Counted from the stretch's first letter, positions 1 to 7,571 are shown. The stretch: DNA of 26,612 nucleotides from Chloroflexota bacterium (GCA_029555885.1 JAKPQT010000636.1:1-26612), one strand, 5' to 3'. The notes: generated by a model from the sequence alone, not told the origin. A program made the numbers and translations.

Positions 1-1
1 T

Positions 2-739
2 GCGAACCTGGCCGTTGCCTTGGGGCAGATGGGCGCGCGCGTCGGCATCCTCGATGCGGATATCTACGGCCCCAACGTGCCGATTGTCATGGGCGTGACC
101 GACCTGCCCGGGGTGCAGAACGAGCAGATGATTCCCGCGGAGGCCCACGGCATCCAGGTTATGTCGATTGGCTTCCTCGTGCCGGATGGCGAGGCGCTCG
201 TCTGGCGCGGCCCCATGCTCCACAAGGCCATCCAGCAGTTGCTGACCGATGTGGCGTGGGGCGACCCGCAGGCCGCTGACCCTGCGGACCGCCAGCTCGA
301 CTATCTCATCGTAGATCTGCCGCCGGGCACGGGCGACGCGCAGATGAGCCTCGCCCAGCTCGTCCCGCTCACGGGCGGCGTGATTGTCACGACGCCACAA
401 GCTGTGGCGCTGGCCGACGCGATGCGCGGCATCACCGCGTTCAACCGGCTGGAAGTGCCCATCATAGGCATCATCGAGAACATGGCGGGCGATGTCTTCG
501 GCGTGGGCGGCGGCGAGGCCGCGGCGAAGAAGCTCGGCGTGCCGTTCCTCGGCCGGGTGGAGCTGGCGTCCGTTGTTCGTGAGAGCGGCGACCAGGGCGA
601 GCCGGTCGTGGCCTGCTGCCCGGACACGGAGCAAGCGGCTGTCTTCCGTGACATCGCGCAGCGCGTCGCGGCGCAGGTGAGCGTGCTCAACGCGCAACGG
701 CCTGCCGCGCCCCGTACGCCGATCAAGCTGGACATGTGA
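2..739 (+). CDS. mrp: Mrp/ApbC/NBP35-family P-loop ATPase, 5'-truncated by window edge
   Basis: This is the C-terminal part of a P-loop ATPase of the Mrp/ApbC family, cytosolic proteins thought to carry or insert Fe-S clusters. The frame is open to the left edge (ANLAVALGQ precedes the first internal TTG at 20), so the Walker A motif and the true start lie outside the window. Visible family motifs are [12 protein letters not shown] (switch I region), [11 protein letters not shown] (Walker B region) and IIENMAG. Most bacterial Mrp proteins have a CxxC cluster-binding motif just after ENM; here the segment is shortened to [13 protein letters not shown] and contains no cysteine. The only nearby cysteines are an adjacent CC pair near the C terminus (about 610-618). 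The family call is secure. Cluster binding by the usual route is doubtful. A long hairpin follows 8 nt after the stop. Confidence 0.9.
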   Translation, partial: ANLAVALGQMGARVGILDADIYGPNVPIVMGVTDLPGVQNEQMIPAEAHGIQVMSIGFLVPDGEALVWRGPMLHKAIQQLLTDVAWGDPQAADPADRQLDYLIVDLPPGTGDAQMSLAQLVPLTGGVIVTTPQAVALADAMRGITAFNRLEVPIIGIIENMAGDVFGVGGGEAAAKKLGVPFLGRVELASVVRESGDQGEPVVACCPDTEQAAVFRDIAQRVAAQVSVLNAQRPAAPRTPIKLDM

Positions 740-747
740 TTTCATTC

Positions 748-798
748 AGTAGACGGGTTTGTGTGCGCAGCTACACTGCGCACACAAACCCGTCTACT
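748..798. repeat. Perfect 23-bp inverted repeat (hairpin) between mrp and the Fe-S gene
   Basis: Positions 748-770 are exactly complementary to 776-798, with a 5-nt loop (ctaca). The stem contains GACGGGTTTGTG. No U-run follows on either strand, so it is not a textbook intrinsic terminator, although such a strong stem could stop or protect a transcript. The second long perfect hairpin in the window, at 21110-21164, has a related CGGGTTT core, which suggests a dispersed palindromic repeat. Confidence 0.85.
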
Positions 799-845
799 AT
801 ACCGGTCTGCTGGCGCAGCGCACTCTCGCGAAGGAGCGGAGTCAC

Positions 846-2954
846 ATGGAGAATATCCCCTGGCGCTTCGGCTACTACAACATCGGCATCCCCCTCCGGG
901 TGTTCATGTTCGTCACCATTGGCCTCTCCGTGATCATCATGGGTTGGGGCCTGCTCCGGCGCTACCGGCTCTGGCGCAGCGGCCAACCGCAAGTCGCGTT
1001 TGATCGCCCGCTCGTCCGCCTGGGTCGCGTCTTCACCTATGCCGTCGCGCAGCTCCGCATCCTCCGCCAGCGTTACCCTGCCGCCATGCACCTCGGCATC
1101 TTCTGGGCCATGGTGCTGCTCTTCATCGGCACGGTCCTGGCCTCGCTCGACGCTGATGTCTTCGAGCTCTTCTTCGACGCCAAGCTGCTCAAGGGCGGCT
1201 TCTATCTGTTCTACAAGGTCGTGCTGGACCTGGCCGCGTTGTTCGGCCTCGTCGGCCTCGGCATGGCCGCCTATCGCCGGTACATCCAGCGCGCGCCGCG
1301 GCTGAACATCGACTGGCGCTTCAACACGACGCTGCCGCTGCTCGCCTTCATCCTGCTGAGCGGCCTCGTCGTGGAGGCGCTGCGCCTCGCCATCCAGCAG
1401 CCCGCGTGGGCGCCCTTCTCGGTCATCGGCTACCCCATCAGTTTCTTGTTCCGCGGGGGCTCGGAACCGGGCCTGCGCGTCGCACACCAGGCCCTCTGGA
1501 CGGTCCACTTCATCGCGGTGGCCGGTTTCTTCACGCTCATCCCGTGGACCAACATGGCCCACATCTTCACCTCGCCCTTCAACATCTTCGTCGCGCCCTT
1601 CCGCAACAAGGGCGCGCTGAAGCCAATTCCCAACCTGGAGCAGGCCGACCGCCTGGGCGCCTCCCGCCTGACCGACTTCCCCTGGCCGCAGCTCGCCAAC
1701 CTCGACGCCTGCACCGAGTGCGGGCGCTGCCAGGTCGTCTGCCCGGCTTATGAGGCCCGGCAGCCGCTCAACCCCAAGTACCTGATCCTTGACCTGCAGC
1801 ACTACATGACTGCGCACGCGCCGCAGCTTTCCGCCCCTGCCCAGGCCACTGGGACGCAAGAGACGCAAAAGACGCAGGAGACGCAAACTGCGTCCTCGGG
1901 GAATGGTCGTGCAAATGGCAAGGCGATGGTCGGTGATGTCATCAGGCCGGAGACGTTGTGGGCCTGCACGACCTGCTACAACTGCGTGTCCGAGTGCCCG
2001 GTCCTCATCGAGCACGTGGACGCCATCGTGGATATGCGCCGCTACCTCGCGCTGATGGAGGGGGATATCCCGTCGAGCCTCGCGACGACCCTGACGAACA
2101 TCGAACGCGCTGGCAACCCCTGGAAGCAGCCCCGTCGCAAGCGGACCGCGTGGACACAGGCGCTCGATTTCGAGGTGCCCGTCATGGCGAACGTGGGCGA
2201 GGCGGATGTCCTGTGGTGGGTGGGCTGCGCTGGGGCCTACGACCCGCGCAACCAGAAGGTGACGCGCGCGCTGGCGAAGATTCTGCACGCCGCAGGCGTC
2301 AACTACGCCATCCTGGGCGAAGAGGAGACCTGCACCGGCGACACGGCCCGGCGCGCAGGCAACGAATATCTTTTCCAGCAACTCGCCCAGGCCAACATCG
2401 AGACGCTGAAGCAGTACAAATTCAAAGTCATCCTGACCCAGTGCCCGCACTGCTACAACACCCTGCTCAACGAGTACGGGCAGTTCGGCGGCAACTTCCA
2501 GGTCATGCACCACACGCAGTACATCGAGGCGCTGCTGGCCGAGCAGAACATCCGCGTACAGCCGGGTCATGACCGGGGTCAGCGGGTCACGTTCCACGAC
2601 CCCTGCTACCTGGGACGTTACAACGACGAATACGAGGCCCCGCGCGCGCTGGCAACCGCAAGTGGGATGCAGTTGGTCGAGATGGCACGCACGCGCGACA
2701 AGGCGATGTGCTGTGGGGGCGGCGGAGCGCGCGTTTGGCTGGAGGAGGAAGGCGACGTGCGGGTCAACCGCAACCGGCTGGCGCACATCCAGGCCACCGG
2801 CGCCTCGCAGGCCGCAGCAGCGTGTCCCTTCTGCCTGATCATGCTGGAGGATGCGCGCGGCGCGCTGGACGCAGAGAACCTCATCATTCGTGACGTCGCA
2901 GAGATTGTTGCGGACGCCCTGGTGGAGCCGGCACAGGCGCAACCCCAGAATTAG
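846..2954 (+). CDS. Membrane-bound Fe-S oxidoreductase, NarI-like + two 4Fe-4S + two CCG domains (EtfD/HdrD type)
   Basis: This 702-residue protein probably passes electrons between a soluble donor and the quinone pool at the membrane. Residues 1 to about 270 hold five or six hydrophobic segments with histidines suited to b-type heme, like the NarI subunit. Two ferredoxin-type motifs follow: CTECGRCQVVCP from C289 and CTTCYNCVSECP from C374. The C-terminal half has two cysteine-rich HdrB/D domains: C461, C496 (CTGD variant) and CPHC 533-536, then a second ending with CCGGGG (622-623) and CPFC. This order matches the EtfD proteins proposed to link electron-transfer flavoprotein to menaquinone, but no etfAB genes are present here. 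The ATG at 846 was chosen because AAGGAG lies 9 nt upstream; an upstream in-frame extension would run through the hairpin. A repeat-derived linker (TQETQKTQETQ) separates the two ferredoxin motifs. Confidence 0.88.
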   Translation: MENIPWRFGYYNIGIPLRVFMFVTIGLSVIIMGWGLLRRYRLWRSGQPQVAFDRPLVRLGRVFTYAVAQLRILRQRYPAAMHLGIFWAMVLLFIGTVLASLDADVFELFFDAKLLKGGFYLFYKVVLDLAALFGLVGLGMAAYRRYIQRAPRLNIDWRFNTTLPLLAFILLSGLVVEALRLAIQQPAWAPFSVIGYPISFLFRGGSEPGLRVAHQALWTVHFIAVAGFFTLIPWTNMAHIFTSPFNIFVAPFRNKGALKPIPNLEQADRLGASRLTDFPWPQLANLDACTECGRCQVVCPAYEARQPLNPKYLILDLQHYMTAHAPQLSAPAQATGTQETQKTQETQTASSGNGRANGKAMVGDVIRPETLWACTTCYNCVSECPVLIEHVDAIVDMRRYLALMEGDIPSSLATTLTNIERAGNPWKQPRRKRTAWTQALDFEVPVMANVGEADVLWWVGCAGAYDPRNQKVTRALAKILHAAGVNYAILGEEETCTGDTARRAGNEYLFQQLAQANIETLKQYKFKVILTQCPHCYNTLLNEYGQFGGNFQVMHHTQYIEALLAEQNIRVQPGHDRGQRVTFHDPCYLGRYNDEYEAPRALATASGMQLVEMARTRDKAMCCGGGGARVWLEEEGDVRVNRNRLAHIQATGASQAAAACPFCLIMLEDARGALDAENLIIRDVAEIVADALVEPAQAQPQN
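1853..1888 (+). repeat. Four tandem 9-nt repeats (GACGCAAGA-like) inside the Fe-S protein gene
   Basis: Four consecutive 9-nt units read GACGCAAGA, GACGCAAAA, GACGCAGGA and GACGCAAAC. Because 9 is a multiple of 3 the frame is kept, and the repeat encodes a polar Thr-Gln-Glu/Lys linker between the two 4Fe-4S motifs. It is the in-frame counterpart of the 7-nt and 8-nt intergenic tandem repeats in this window. Confidence 0.8.
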
Positions 2955-2976
2955 CGAACCGCGCGCTATGTCAGTC

Positions 2977-3018
2977 AGAGCGCAAAGGGTCTTACAGACA
3001 CCTTGCGCTCTTTGCTTT
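2977..3018 (+). terminator. Probable intrinsic terminator after the Fe-S oxidoreductase gene
   Basis: AGAGCGCAAAGG pairs with CCTTGCGCTCT (one bulged A) around an 11-nt loop, followed by the T-rich stretch TTGCTTTAT. It lies 23 nt after the stop codon and separates the gene from lpdA. Confidence 0.65.
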
Positions 3019-3051
3019 ATGCTGGCAGCAATATGGACATACTCACGCAGT

Positions 3052-3080
3052 TTGTGACTATCTGCCAAAACTGGTAGACT
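3052..3080 (+). promoter_or_regulatory. Candidate promoter of lpdA
   Basis: TTGTGA (3052-3057) and TAGACT (3075-3080) are separated by 17 nt. The start codon is about 80 nt downstream. The match is moderate, but the same TAGACT -10 box at the same spacing precedes the thiN operon and the DUF3467 gene. Confidence 0.45.
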
Positions 3081-3159
3081 GTAGATCTGGCATCGTGTAT
3101 TCTTTCCGCCGCGTCCGTGGGTGCACGGGCGGGCGTCGTAGCGTCAAAGGGAGGACTCT

Positions 3160-4602
3160 GTGGCAAATCCGGCTTATGATGTGACCGTCATCGGCGGCGG
3201 GCCTGGCGGCTATGTGGCAGCGATTCGGGCGGCTCAGTTGGGCCTGAAAGTGGCGCTTGTGGAGCGCGAGTTCCTCGGCGGCGTATGCCTCAACATCGGC
3301 TGCATCCCGACCAAATCGCTCATCCACAACGCCGAGGTCGCCAACATCCTGACGGGTGAGGGCAAGGAACTGGGGTTCAGCTTCGACAACCTCAAGCTGG
3401 ACTACAGCGTCGCGCACAAGCGCAGCCGGCAGGTGAGCGAACGCCTGGTCAAGGGCATCCAGCTCCTCATGCGCAAGAACAAAATCGACGTCTACCAGGG
3501 CACGGCTACCCTCAAGTCGGCCAACCAGGTCGATGTCAAGCCAGCGCCGGATGCCACGATGGTCAACGGCCAGAAGTTCGACGGCACGCTCGACACCAAG
3601 AACATCATCATCGCCACCGGGCATCACCCGCGTTCGCTGCCGGGGATGCAGGTGGACGGCAAGCGCATCATCACCTACCGTGAGGCCCTGGGGCTGACCG
3701 AGGCGCCCAAGCGTCTCGTGGTTGTCGGCGCTGGCGCCATCGGCATGGAGTTTGCCTATGTCTTCCGCAGCTACGGCGCAGAGGTGACCGTCATCGAGAT
3801 GCTGCCCCACGTGCTGCCGCTCGAAGATGACGAGACCGCCAACGAAGTTGCGCGCGCGTTCAAGCGCCAGGGCATCAAGACGCTTGTCAACACCCGCACC
3901 GAAGGCATTGACACCACGGACACCGGCGTCAAGGTGCGCGTCAAGGACCAGAGCAGCAACGAGGAGCAGACCATCGAGGCCGACATGGTGCTAGTGGCCG
4001 TCGGCGTGGCTCCCAACACGCAGAACATCGGCCTGGAAGCCGCGGGCGTGCAGACGGACAAGCGCGGATTCATCGTGATTGATGAATACATGCGCACCAA
4101 CGTCAAGGGCGTGTACGCGATCGGCGATGTCAGCGGCAAGCTGCTGCTGGCCCACGTGGCGAGCGCACAGGGCATGGTCGCCGCCGAACATATCGCCGGC
4201 CATGAGACCCGGCCCCTCCGCGATGCGGATTACGCCTTCATGCCGCGCTGCACCTACTGCAAGCCGCAGGTGGCCTCCATCGGCTATACTGAGGCGCAGG
4301 CGACAGAAAAAGGCTACGAGGTCAAGGTCGGCAAGTTCCCCTTCATCGCGAACGGCAAGGCGCTGGGGCTGAACGAGCGCGAGGGCTTCGTCAAGATTAT
4401 CGCGGATGCGAAATACGGCGAGATCCTCGGCGCCCACCTGGTCGGCCCGGAAGTCACCGAGCTGCTGCCGGAGCTGGCACTGGCGCACACCTGGGAGCTG
4501 ACCACGGAGGAAATCGCCCGCACCGTCCACGCCCACCCGACCCTGTCGGAGGTGCTGATGGAAGCCGCCCACGCGGTCGAGGGCCAGGCGATACATATTT
4601 AG
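3160..4602 (+). CDS. lpdA: Dihydrolipoyl dehydrogenase (E3)
   Basis: This 480-residue flavoenzyme reoxidises dihydrolipoyl groups on 2-oxoacid dehydrogenase complexes or the glycine cleavage system, passing electrons to NAD+. It shows an FAD-binding GGGPGGYVAAIRAAQLG near the N terminus and the redox disulfide pair C43/C48 in GGVCLNIGCIPT. A second Rossmann motif, VVGAGAIGMEFA, binds NAD, and YAIGDVSGKLLLAHVA is the second FAD contact. The C-terminal HAHPTLSE supplies the catalytic H459-E464 pair. The length is normal for the family. The GTG at 3160 is preceded by GGGAGG at about 5 nt. Lipoyl synthase lies downstream, which fits lipoyl metabolism, but no E1 or E2 genes are in view, so the complex served cannot be named. 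Mercuric or thiol reductases are related alternatives; the C-terminal motif and spacing favour E3. Confidence 0.93.
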   Translation: MANPAYDVTVIGGGPGGYVAAIRAAQLGLKVALVEREFLGGVCLNIGCIPTKSLIHNAEVANILTGEGKELGFSFDNLKLDYSVAHKRSRQVSERLVKGIQLLMRKNKIDVYQGTATLKSANQVDVKPAPDATMVNGQKFDGTLDTKNIIIATGHHPRSLPGMQVDGKRIITYREALGLTEAPKRLVVVGAGAIGMEFAYVFRSYGAEVTVIEMLPHVLPLEDDETANEVARAFKRQGIKTLVNTRTEGIDTTDTGVKVRVKDQSSNEEQTIEADMVLVAVGVAPNTQNIGLEAAGVQTDKRGFIVIDEYMRTNVKGVYAIGDVSGKLLLAHVASAQGMVAAEHIAGHETRPLRDADYAFMPRCTYCKPQVASIGYTEAQATEKGYEVKVGKFPFIANGKALGLNEREGFVKIIADAKYGEILGAHLVGPEVTELLPELALAHTWELTTEEIARTVHAHPTLSEVLMEAAHAVEGQAIHI

Positions 4603-4612
4603 AGACAGTCCT

Positions 4613-4644
4613 GGAGGAGTACCGGCAAGGGCCGATACTCCTCC
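4613..4644 (+). terminator. Hairpin after lpdA, possible terminator or attenuator
   Basis: GGAGGAGTA (4613-4621) pairs with TACTCCTCC (4636-4644), and an inner CGGC/GCCG closes an AAGG loop, with one C/A mismatch. The stem is 13 bp. The following bases are tctcaaaac, not U-rich, so factor-independent termination is uncertain. Confidence 0.5.
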
Positions 4645-4660
4645 TCTCAAAACAGCATCT

Positions 4661-5053
4661 ATGAGAGCAGATACACTCAATTGGATTGCATTGGCAGAGT
4701 ACGACCTGGAAACGGCTCGGCACATGCTGGAGACAGGACGGCGGATTTACGTCGTCTTCATGTGTCATTTGGCGCTTGAAAAAATGCTCAAAGCGCATGT
4801 AACAGAGGCCACGCAGACGATTCCTGCGAAGACCCATGACTTGATCTACTTGGTCAAGAGGAGCGGATTGTCCGTACCATCAGACCTGCTGGATTTCATA
4901 GGCAAGATCAACAACGCCAGCGTGCCGATGCGCTATCCTGACGACCTGCAACGGACTCTGAACGAGTACACAGACCCGGTTGTGCGGTCCTATTTGCGGC
5001 AAACTGAGGAGGCGCTTCAATGGCTCAGAAACGCACTGTCAGCAAGTCGTTAG
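4661..5053 (+). CDS. HEPN-domain protein paired with MNT nucleotidyltransferase
   Basis: This 130-residue helical protein resembles the HEPN family: an N-terminal WIALAEYDLETARHML, then HLALEKMLKAHV, THDLIYL and RYPDD (from R91). HEPN proteins next to minimal nucleotidyltransferases are often toxin RNases in toxin-antitoxin pairs. However, the catalytic R-x4-6-H motif of those toxins is not visible here; no histidine follows H59. The protein may therefore be a non-catalytic, substrate-binding HEPN. Its last 34 nt overlap the MNT gene, so the two are translationally linked. No clear Shine-Dalgarno sequence precedes the ATG, but the conserved first helix begins right after it. Base composition is visibly less GC-rich than in the flanking lpdA and lipA, which suggests acquisition by transfer. 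Confidence 0.8.
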   Translation: MRADTLNWIALAEYDLETARHMLETGRRIYVVFMCHLALEKMLKAHVTEATQTIPAKTHDLIYLVKRSGLSVPSDLLDFIGKINNASVPMRYPDDLQRTLNEYTDPVVRSYLRQTEEALQWLRNALSASR

Positions 5054-5349
5054 TTGCTCGCTATTGCAAGGCGCTTAACAACATGGGCATCGAAGTTGAT
5101 CAAGTTCTGCTCTTCGGCTCTCACGCAACAGGACGCGCACACGAAGGCAGCGATATCGACCTATTTGTCATTTCGTCGGATTGGGCGCCCTATAACGAGC
5201 GCGAACGACTTGAAATCCTGGGGATTGCCGCTGCCCGCATACTCGAACCCATCCAGGCGCGGGGTGCAACCCCGGATGAGCTGAAAAACAACGAGCTATC
5301 CATGTTCTTCCAGGAAGTCTTGAAACAACAGGCGATTGCTGTCGCCTGA
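5020..5349 (+). CDS. MNT-type minimal nucleotidyltransferase (putative antitoxin partner of HEPN)
   Basis: This 109-residue protein has the nucleotidyltransferase signature [17 protein letters not shown]33-S34, ten residues, then D45-x-D47, the two metal-binding aspartates. In characterised HEPN-MNT pairs the MNT partner neutralises the HEPN toxin by adding AMP to it. A GGAGG lies upstream inside the HEPN gene, and the start overlaps the HEPN 3' end by 34 nt. The gene sits 11 nt before lipA, so the pair is embedded in a lipoyl gene cluster. The nucleotidyltransferase fold is secure. An antitoxin function is inference from gene order, weakened by the missing RNase motif in the partner. Confidence 0.82.
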   Translation: MAQKRTVSKSLVARYCKALNNMGIEVDQVLLFGSHATGRAHEGSDIDLFVISSDWAPYNERERLEILGIAAARILEPIQARGATPDELKNNELSMFFQEVLKQQAIAVA

Positions 5350-5360
5350 ATGAGTGTAAC

Positions 5361-6332
5361 ATGCAAAAAAACGTCACGATTGACCCGATCCCGTTGGAGC
5401 CGAGACCGGCACGCGAGCCGAAGAACACCCGGCTCAAGGAGCCGGTGCCTGCCGAGTCCGGGCTGACCGCGGGCCGCAAGCCCGACTGGCTGCGCGTCAA
5501 GCTCAACCAGAACGAGAATTACTGGCAGGTCAAGAGCCTGATGCGCGGGCAGACGCTCCACACCGTCTGCGAAGAGGCCATGTGCCCGAACCTGGGCGAG
5601 TGCTGGGGCCGCGGGACCGCGACCTTCCTTCTGATGGGCGACATCTGCACGCGCGCGTGCAAGTTCTGCAACGTCAAGTCGGGCAAGCCGGAGCCGCTCG
5701 ACGAGGATGAACCGCGGCGCATCGCGGAGTCCGTGCGGGTGATGAACCTGCGCCATGTCGTGCTGACGAGCGTTGACCGCGATGACCAGCCCGACGGCGG
5801 TGCCCACATCTTCGCCAACGCCATCCGCGAGATTCGCGCGGCGCAGCCCGGCTGCACCATCGAAGTGCTCATCCCCGACTTTAAGGCGGACCCTGCCGCG
5901 CTCCAGCTCGTGATGGACGCCCGCCCGGAAATCTTGAACCATAACACGGAGACCGTGCCGCGGCTCTCGCGGTGGGTGCGGCCGCAGGCCAGCCCCGCGC
6001 GCAGCCTGGCCGTGCTCCGCATGGCGAAGGAGATGTATCCCGAGGGCCTGACCAAGTCGGGCGTGATGGTCGGCCTGGGCGAGACTTGGGACGAACTGCT
6101 GGCAGTGATGGATGAATTGCGCGCCGTGGACGTGGATATCCTGACCATCGGCCAGTACCTCCAGCCGACCAAGCTCCACCTCCCCATCGAGCGCTACTAT
6201 CACCCGGATGAGTTCGTCCGGCTGCGGGAAGAAGGGGAACGCCGCGGGTTCAAATGGGTCGAGTCCGGGCCGCTGGTGCGCTCGTCGTACCATGCCGACG
6301 GCCAGGCGCGCATTATAACGAGTAAGGAGTAA
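5361..6332 (+). CDS. lipA: Lipoyl synthase (radical SAM)
   Basis: This 323-residue enzyme inserts two sulfur atoms into octanoyl groups on lipoyl domains. The auxiliary 4Fe-4S cluster cysteines are C70, C75 and C81 ([12 protein letters not shown]). The radical SAM cluster cysteines are C96, C100 and C103 (CTRACKFC). The conserved C-terminal RSSYHAD (from R307) supplies the serine ligand. An N-terminal extension of about 40 residues precedes the conserved core. The ATG lies 11 nt after the MNT stop with only a weak ribosome site, so coupling to upstream translation is likely. The last residues (ITSKE) and the stop codon are read from the left arm of a tandem-repeat hairpin, so the C-terminal tail appears to be repeat-derived. 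Its enzymatic neighbour lpdA lies beyond the HEPN/MNT pair. Confidence 0.95.
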   Translation: MQKNVTIDPIPLEPRPAREPKNTRLKEPVPAESGLTAGRKPDWLRVKLNQNENYWQVKSLMRGQTLHTVCEEAMCPNLGECWGRGTATFLLMGDICTRACKFCNVKSGKPEPLDEDEPRRIAESVRVMNLRHVVLTSVDRDDQPDGGAHIFANAIREIRAAQPGCTIEVLIPDFKADPAALQLVMDARPEILNHNTETVPRLSRWVRPQASPARSLAVLRMAKEMYPEGLTKSGVMVGLGETWDELLAVMDELRAVDVDILTIGQYLQPTKLHLPIERYYHPDEFVRLREEGERRGFKWVESGPLVRSSYHADGQARIITSKE

Positions 6333-6390
6333 CGAGTAACTCCAACGTTTACTCGTTACTCCTTACTCTTTACTCGTTACTCCTTACTGA
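6320..6390. repeat. Heptanucleotide tandem repeat array (TTACTCN) with 20-bp inverted copy
   Basis: Positions 6349-6390 are six exact 7-nt units of the form TTACTCN, the last ending GA. Positions 6320-6339 are the perfect reverse complement of 6349-6368, giving a 20-bp stem with a 9-nt loop. The lipA stop codon (6330-6332) lies in the left arm. The same heptamer array recurs at 19938-19972. It resembles the short tandemly repeated repetitive sequences known from cyanobacteria. The hairpin may also end the lipA transcript. Confidence 0.85.
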
Positions 6391-6402
6391 TTGGGCAGCC
6401 CC

Positions 6403-7530
6403 ATGCAGATCCTCACCATCGACATCGGCACGGGCACGCAGGACATCCTGCTCTTCGATAGCGACCGGGCCATCGAAAACAGCCTCAAGCTGGTGATGCC
6501 GTCGCCGACCCTGCTCATCGGGCAGGAAGTGCGGGCCGCAACTGCGGCAGGCCGGCCCCTCCTGATTACCGGCGTGCTGATGGGCGGCGGGCCGGTCTCC
6601 TGGGCAGTCGAAGACCACCGCCGCGCCGGGCTGCGCGTGCTTGCCACCCCGGAAGCTGCCAAGACCTTCAACGATGACCTGGACCAGGTGCGCGAACAGC
6701 TCGGCATCGAGATCATCGCAGACGAAGAGGGGCGCAGACTCGCGGCACAGGCTCAGTTCGCGCACGTCGAGTTTCGCGACTTCGACTATCGGGCAATCGA
6801 GCGGGCCTTTGCCGCGTTCGGCGTGGCGCTGCGCCCCGATGCCCTGGCATTAGCTGTGTTCGATCACGGAGCCGCACCGCCGGAAATCAGCGACCGGCAG
6901 TTTCGTATGGACTACCTGGCGGAATGTCTGCGCCGGGACCCCCGGCTGAGCACCTTCGCCTATCACGCCCATACCGTGCCTGCCATCATGACGCGGCTGA
7001 CCGCGCTGGCGGACACCGCGCTCCGCCAGACGCGTCTCCCTACGGTGGTCATGGACACCGCACCCGCGGCTGTGTTGGGCGCATGGCACGATCTGCAGGT
7101 CGCCGCCCAGCCGCACCCGCTGATCGTCAACGTCGGCAACTTCCACACGCTGGCCTTCCAGTTTCACGAGGGCCGCTTCCTGCGCCTGTTCGAACACCAT
7201 ACCGGCGAAGTGACGCGCGCGTCGCTGGTGCGCTGGCTCACCGCGCTGGCCGATGGAACCGTGCGCCATGACGCGGTGTTTGCTGACCACGGTCACGGCG
7301 CGCTGGTCCTCGATGCCGCGCCCCTGCCCCTGACGTTTGCCGCCGTCGTGGGTCCCCGCCGCGGCATCCTGGCGGATGCCGGTCTGCCTGTCTACAATGC
7401 CGTGCCCTATGGCGATCAGATGTTGACGGGCTGCTATGGTCTGCTGGCCGCGTGCGCCGACCTGGAGCCGGCCTGGCGCGAACCGATCGCCGATGTGCTG
7501 GCAGGCCGCACGAATCGCAGCTTGTGGTAG
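6403..7530 (+). CDS. DUF1786-family protein (COG4012-like), function unknown
   Basis: This 375-residue protein matches the DUF1786/COG4012 type as I remember it. It starts MQILTIDIGTGTQDILLF, which resembles the phosphate-1 loop of actin/ASKHA-fold ATPases, followed by LLITGVLMGGGPV. A second glycine-rich stretch with VMDTAPAA and LIVNVGNFHTLAF lies in the C-terminal half, consistent with a two-lobed nucleotide-binding fold. No transmembrane segment is seen. The family has no assigned reaction; database names link it loosely to radical-SAM activating enzymes. The ATG at 6403 aligns with the start of the conserved fold; a TTG at 6391 is an alternative, and neither has a clear ribosome site. 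It follows lipA across a tandem repeat, so co-regulation is uncertain. Confidence 0.72.
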   Translation: MQILTIDIGTGTQDILLFDSDRAIENSLKLVMPSPTLLIGQEVRAATAAGRPLLITGVLMGGGPVSWAVEDHRRAGLRVLATPEAAKTFNDDLDQVREQLGIEIIADEEGRRLAAQAQFAHVEFRDFDYRAIERAFAAFGVALRPDALALAVFDHGAAPPEISDRQFRMDYLAECLRRDPRLSTFAYHAHTVPAIMTRLTALADTALRQTRLPTVVMDTAPAAVLGAWHDLQVAAQPHPLIVNVGNFHTLAFQFHEGRFLRLFEHHTGEVTRASLVRWLTALADGTVRHDAVFADHGHGALVLDAAPLPLTFAAVVGPRRGILADAGLPVYNAVPYGDQMLTGCYGLLAACADLEPAWREPIADVLAGRTNRSLW

Positions 7531-7533
7531 AAT
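7528..7533 (+). promoter_or_regulatory. Possible extended -10 element before the first flavin reductase
   Basis: TGGTAGAAT gives an extended -10 (TGnTAGAAT-like) 38 nt upstream of the ATG at 7572; the TAG is also the stop of the DUF1786 gene. No good -35 is seen, so this is weak. Confidence 0.3.
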
Positions 7534-7571
7534 GCACTCAACTAGCAGAATACGCCTGAGGGGAGACTGTT

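Noticed and set aside
771..3068. 765-residue open frame on the minus strand opposite the Fe-S oxidoreductase
   Set aside because: Long antisense frames are common in GC-rich DNA. It has no recognisable motif and low-complexity composition, while the + strand gene has a ribosome site and clear Fe-S motifs.
4661..5349. Confident call of a working HEPN-MNT toxin-antitoxin system
   Set aside because: The HEPN partner lacks the R-x4-6-H RNase motif, so toxicity cannot be assumed from gene order.
6349..6390. Possible CRISPR or iteron origin in the heptamer array
   Set aside because: Units are contiguous 7-mers without spacers, there is no replication gene nearby, and the same array occurs at an unrelated site.
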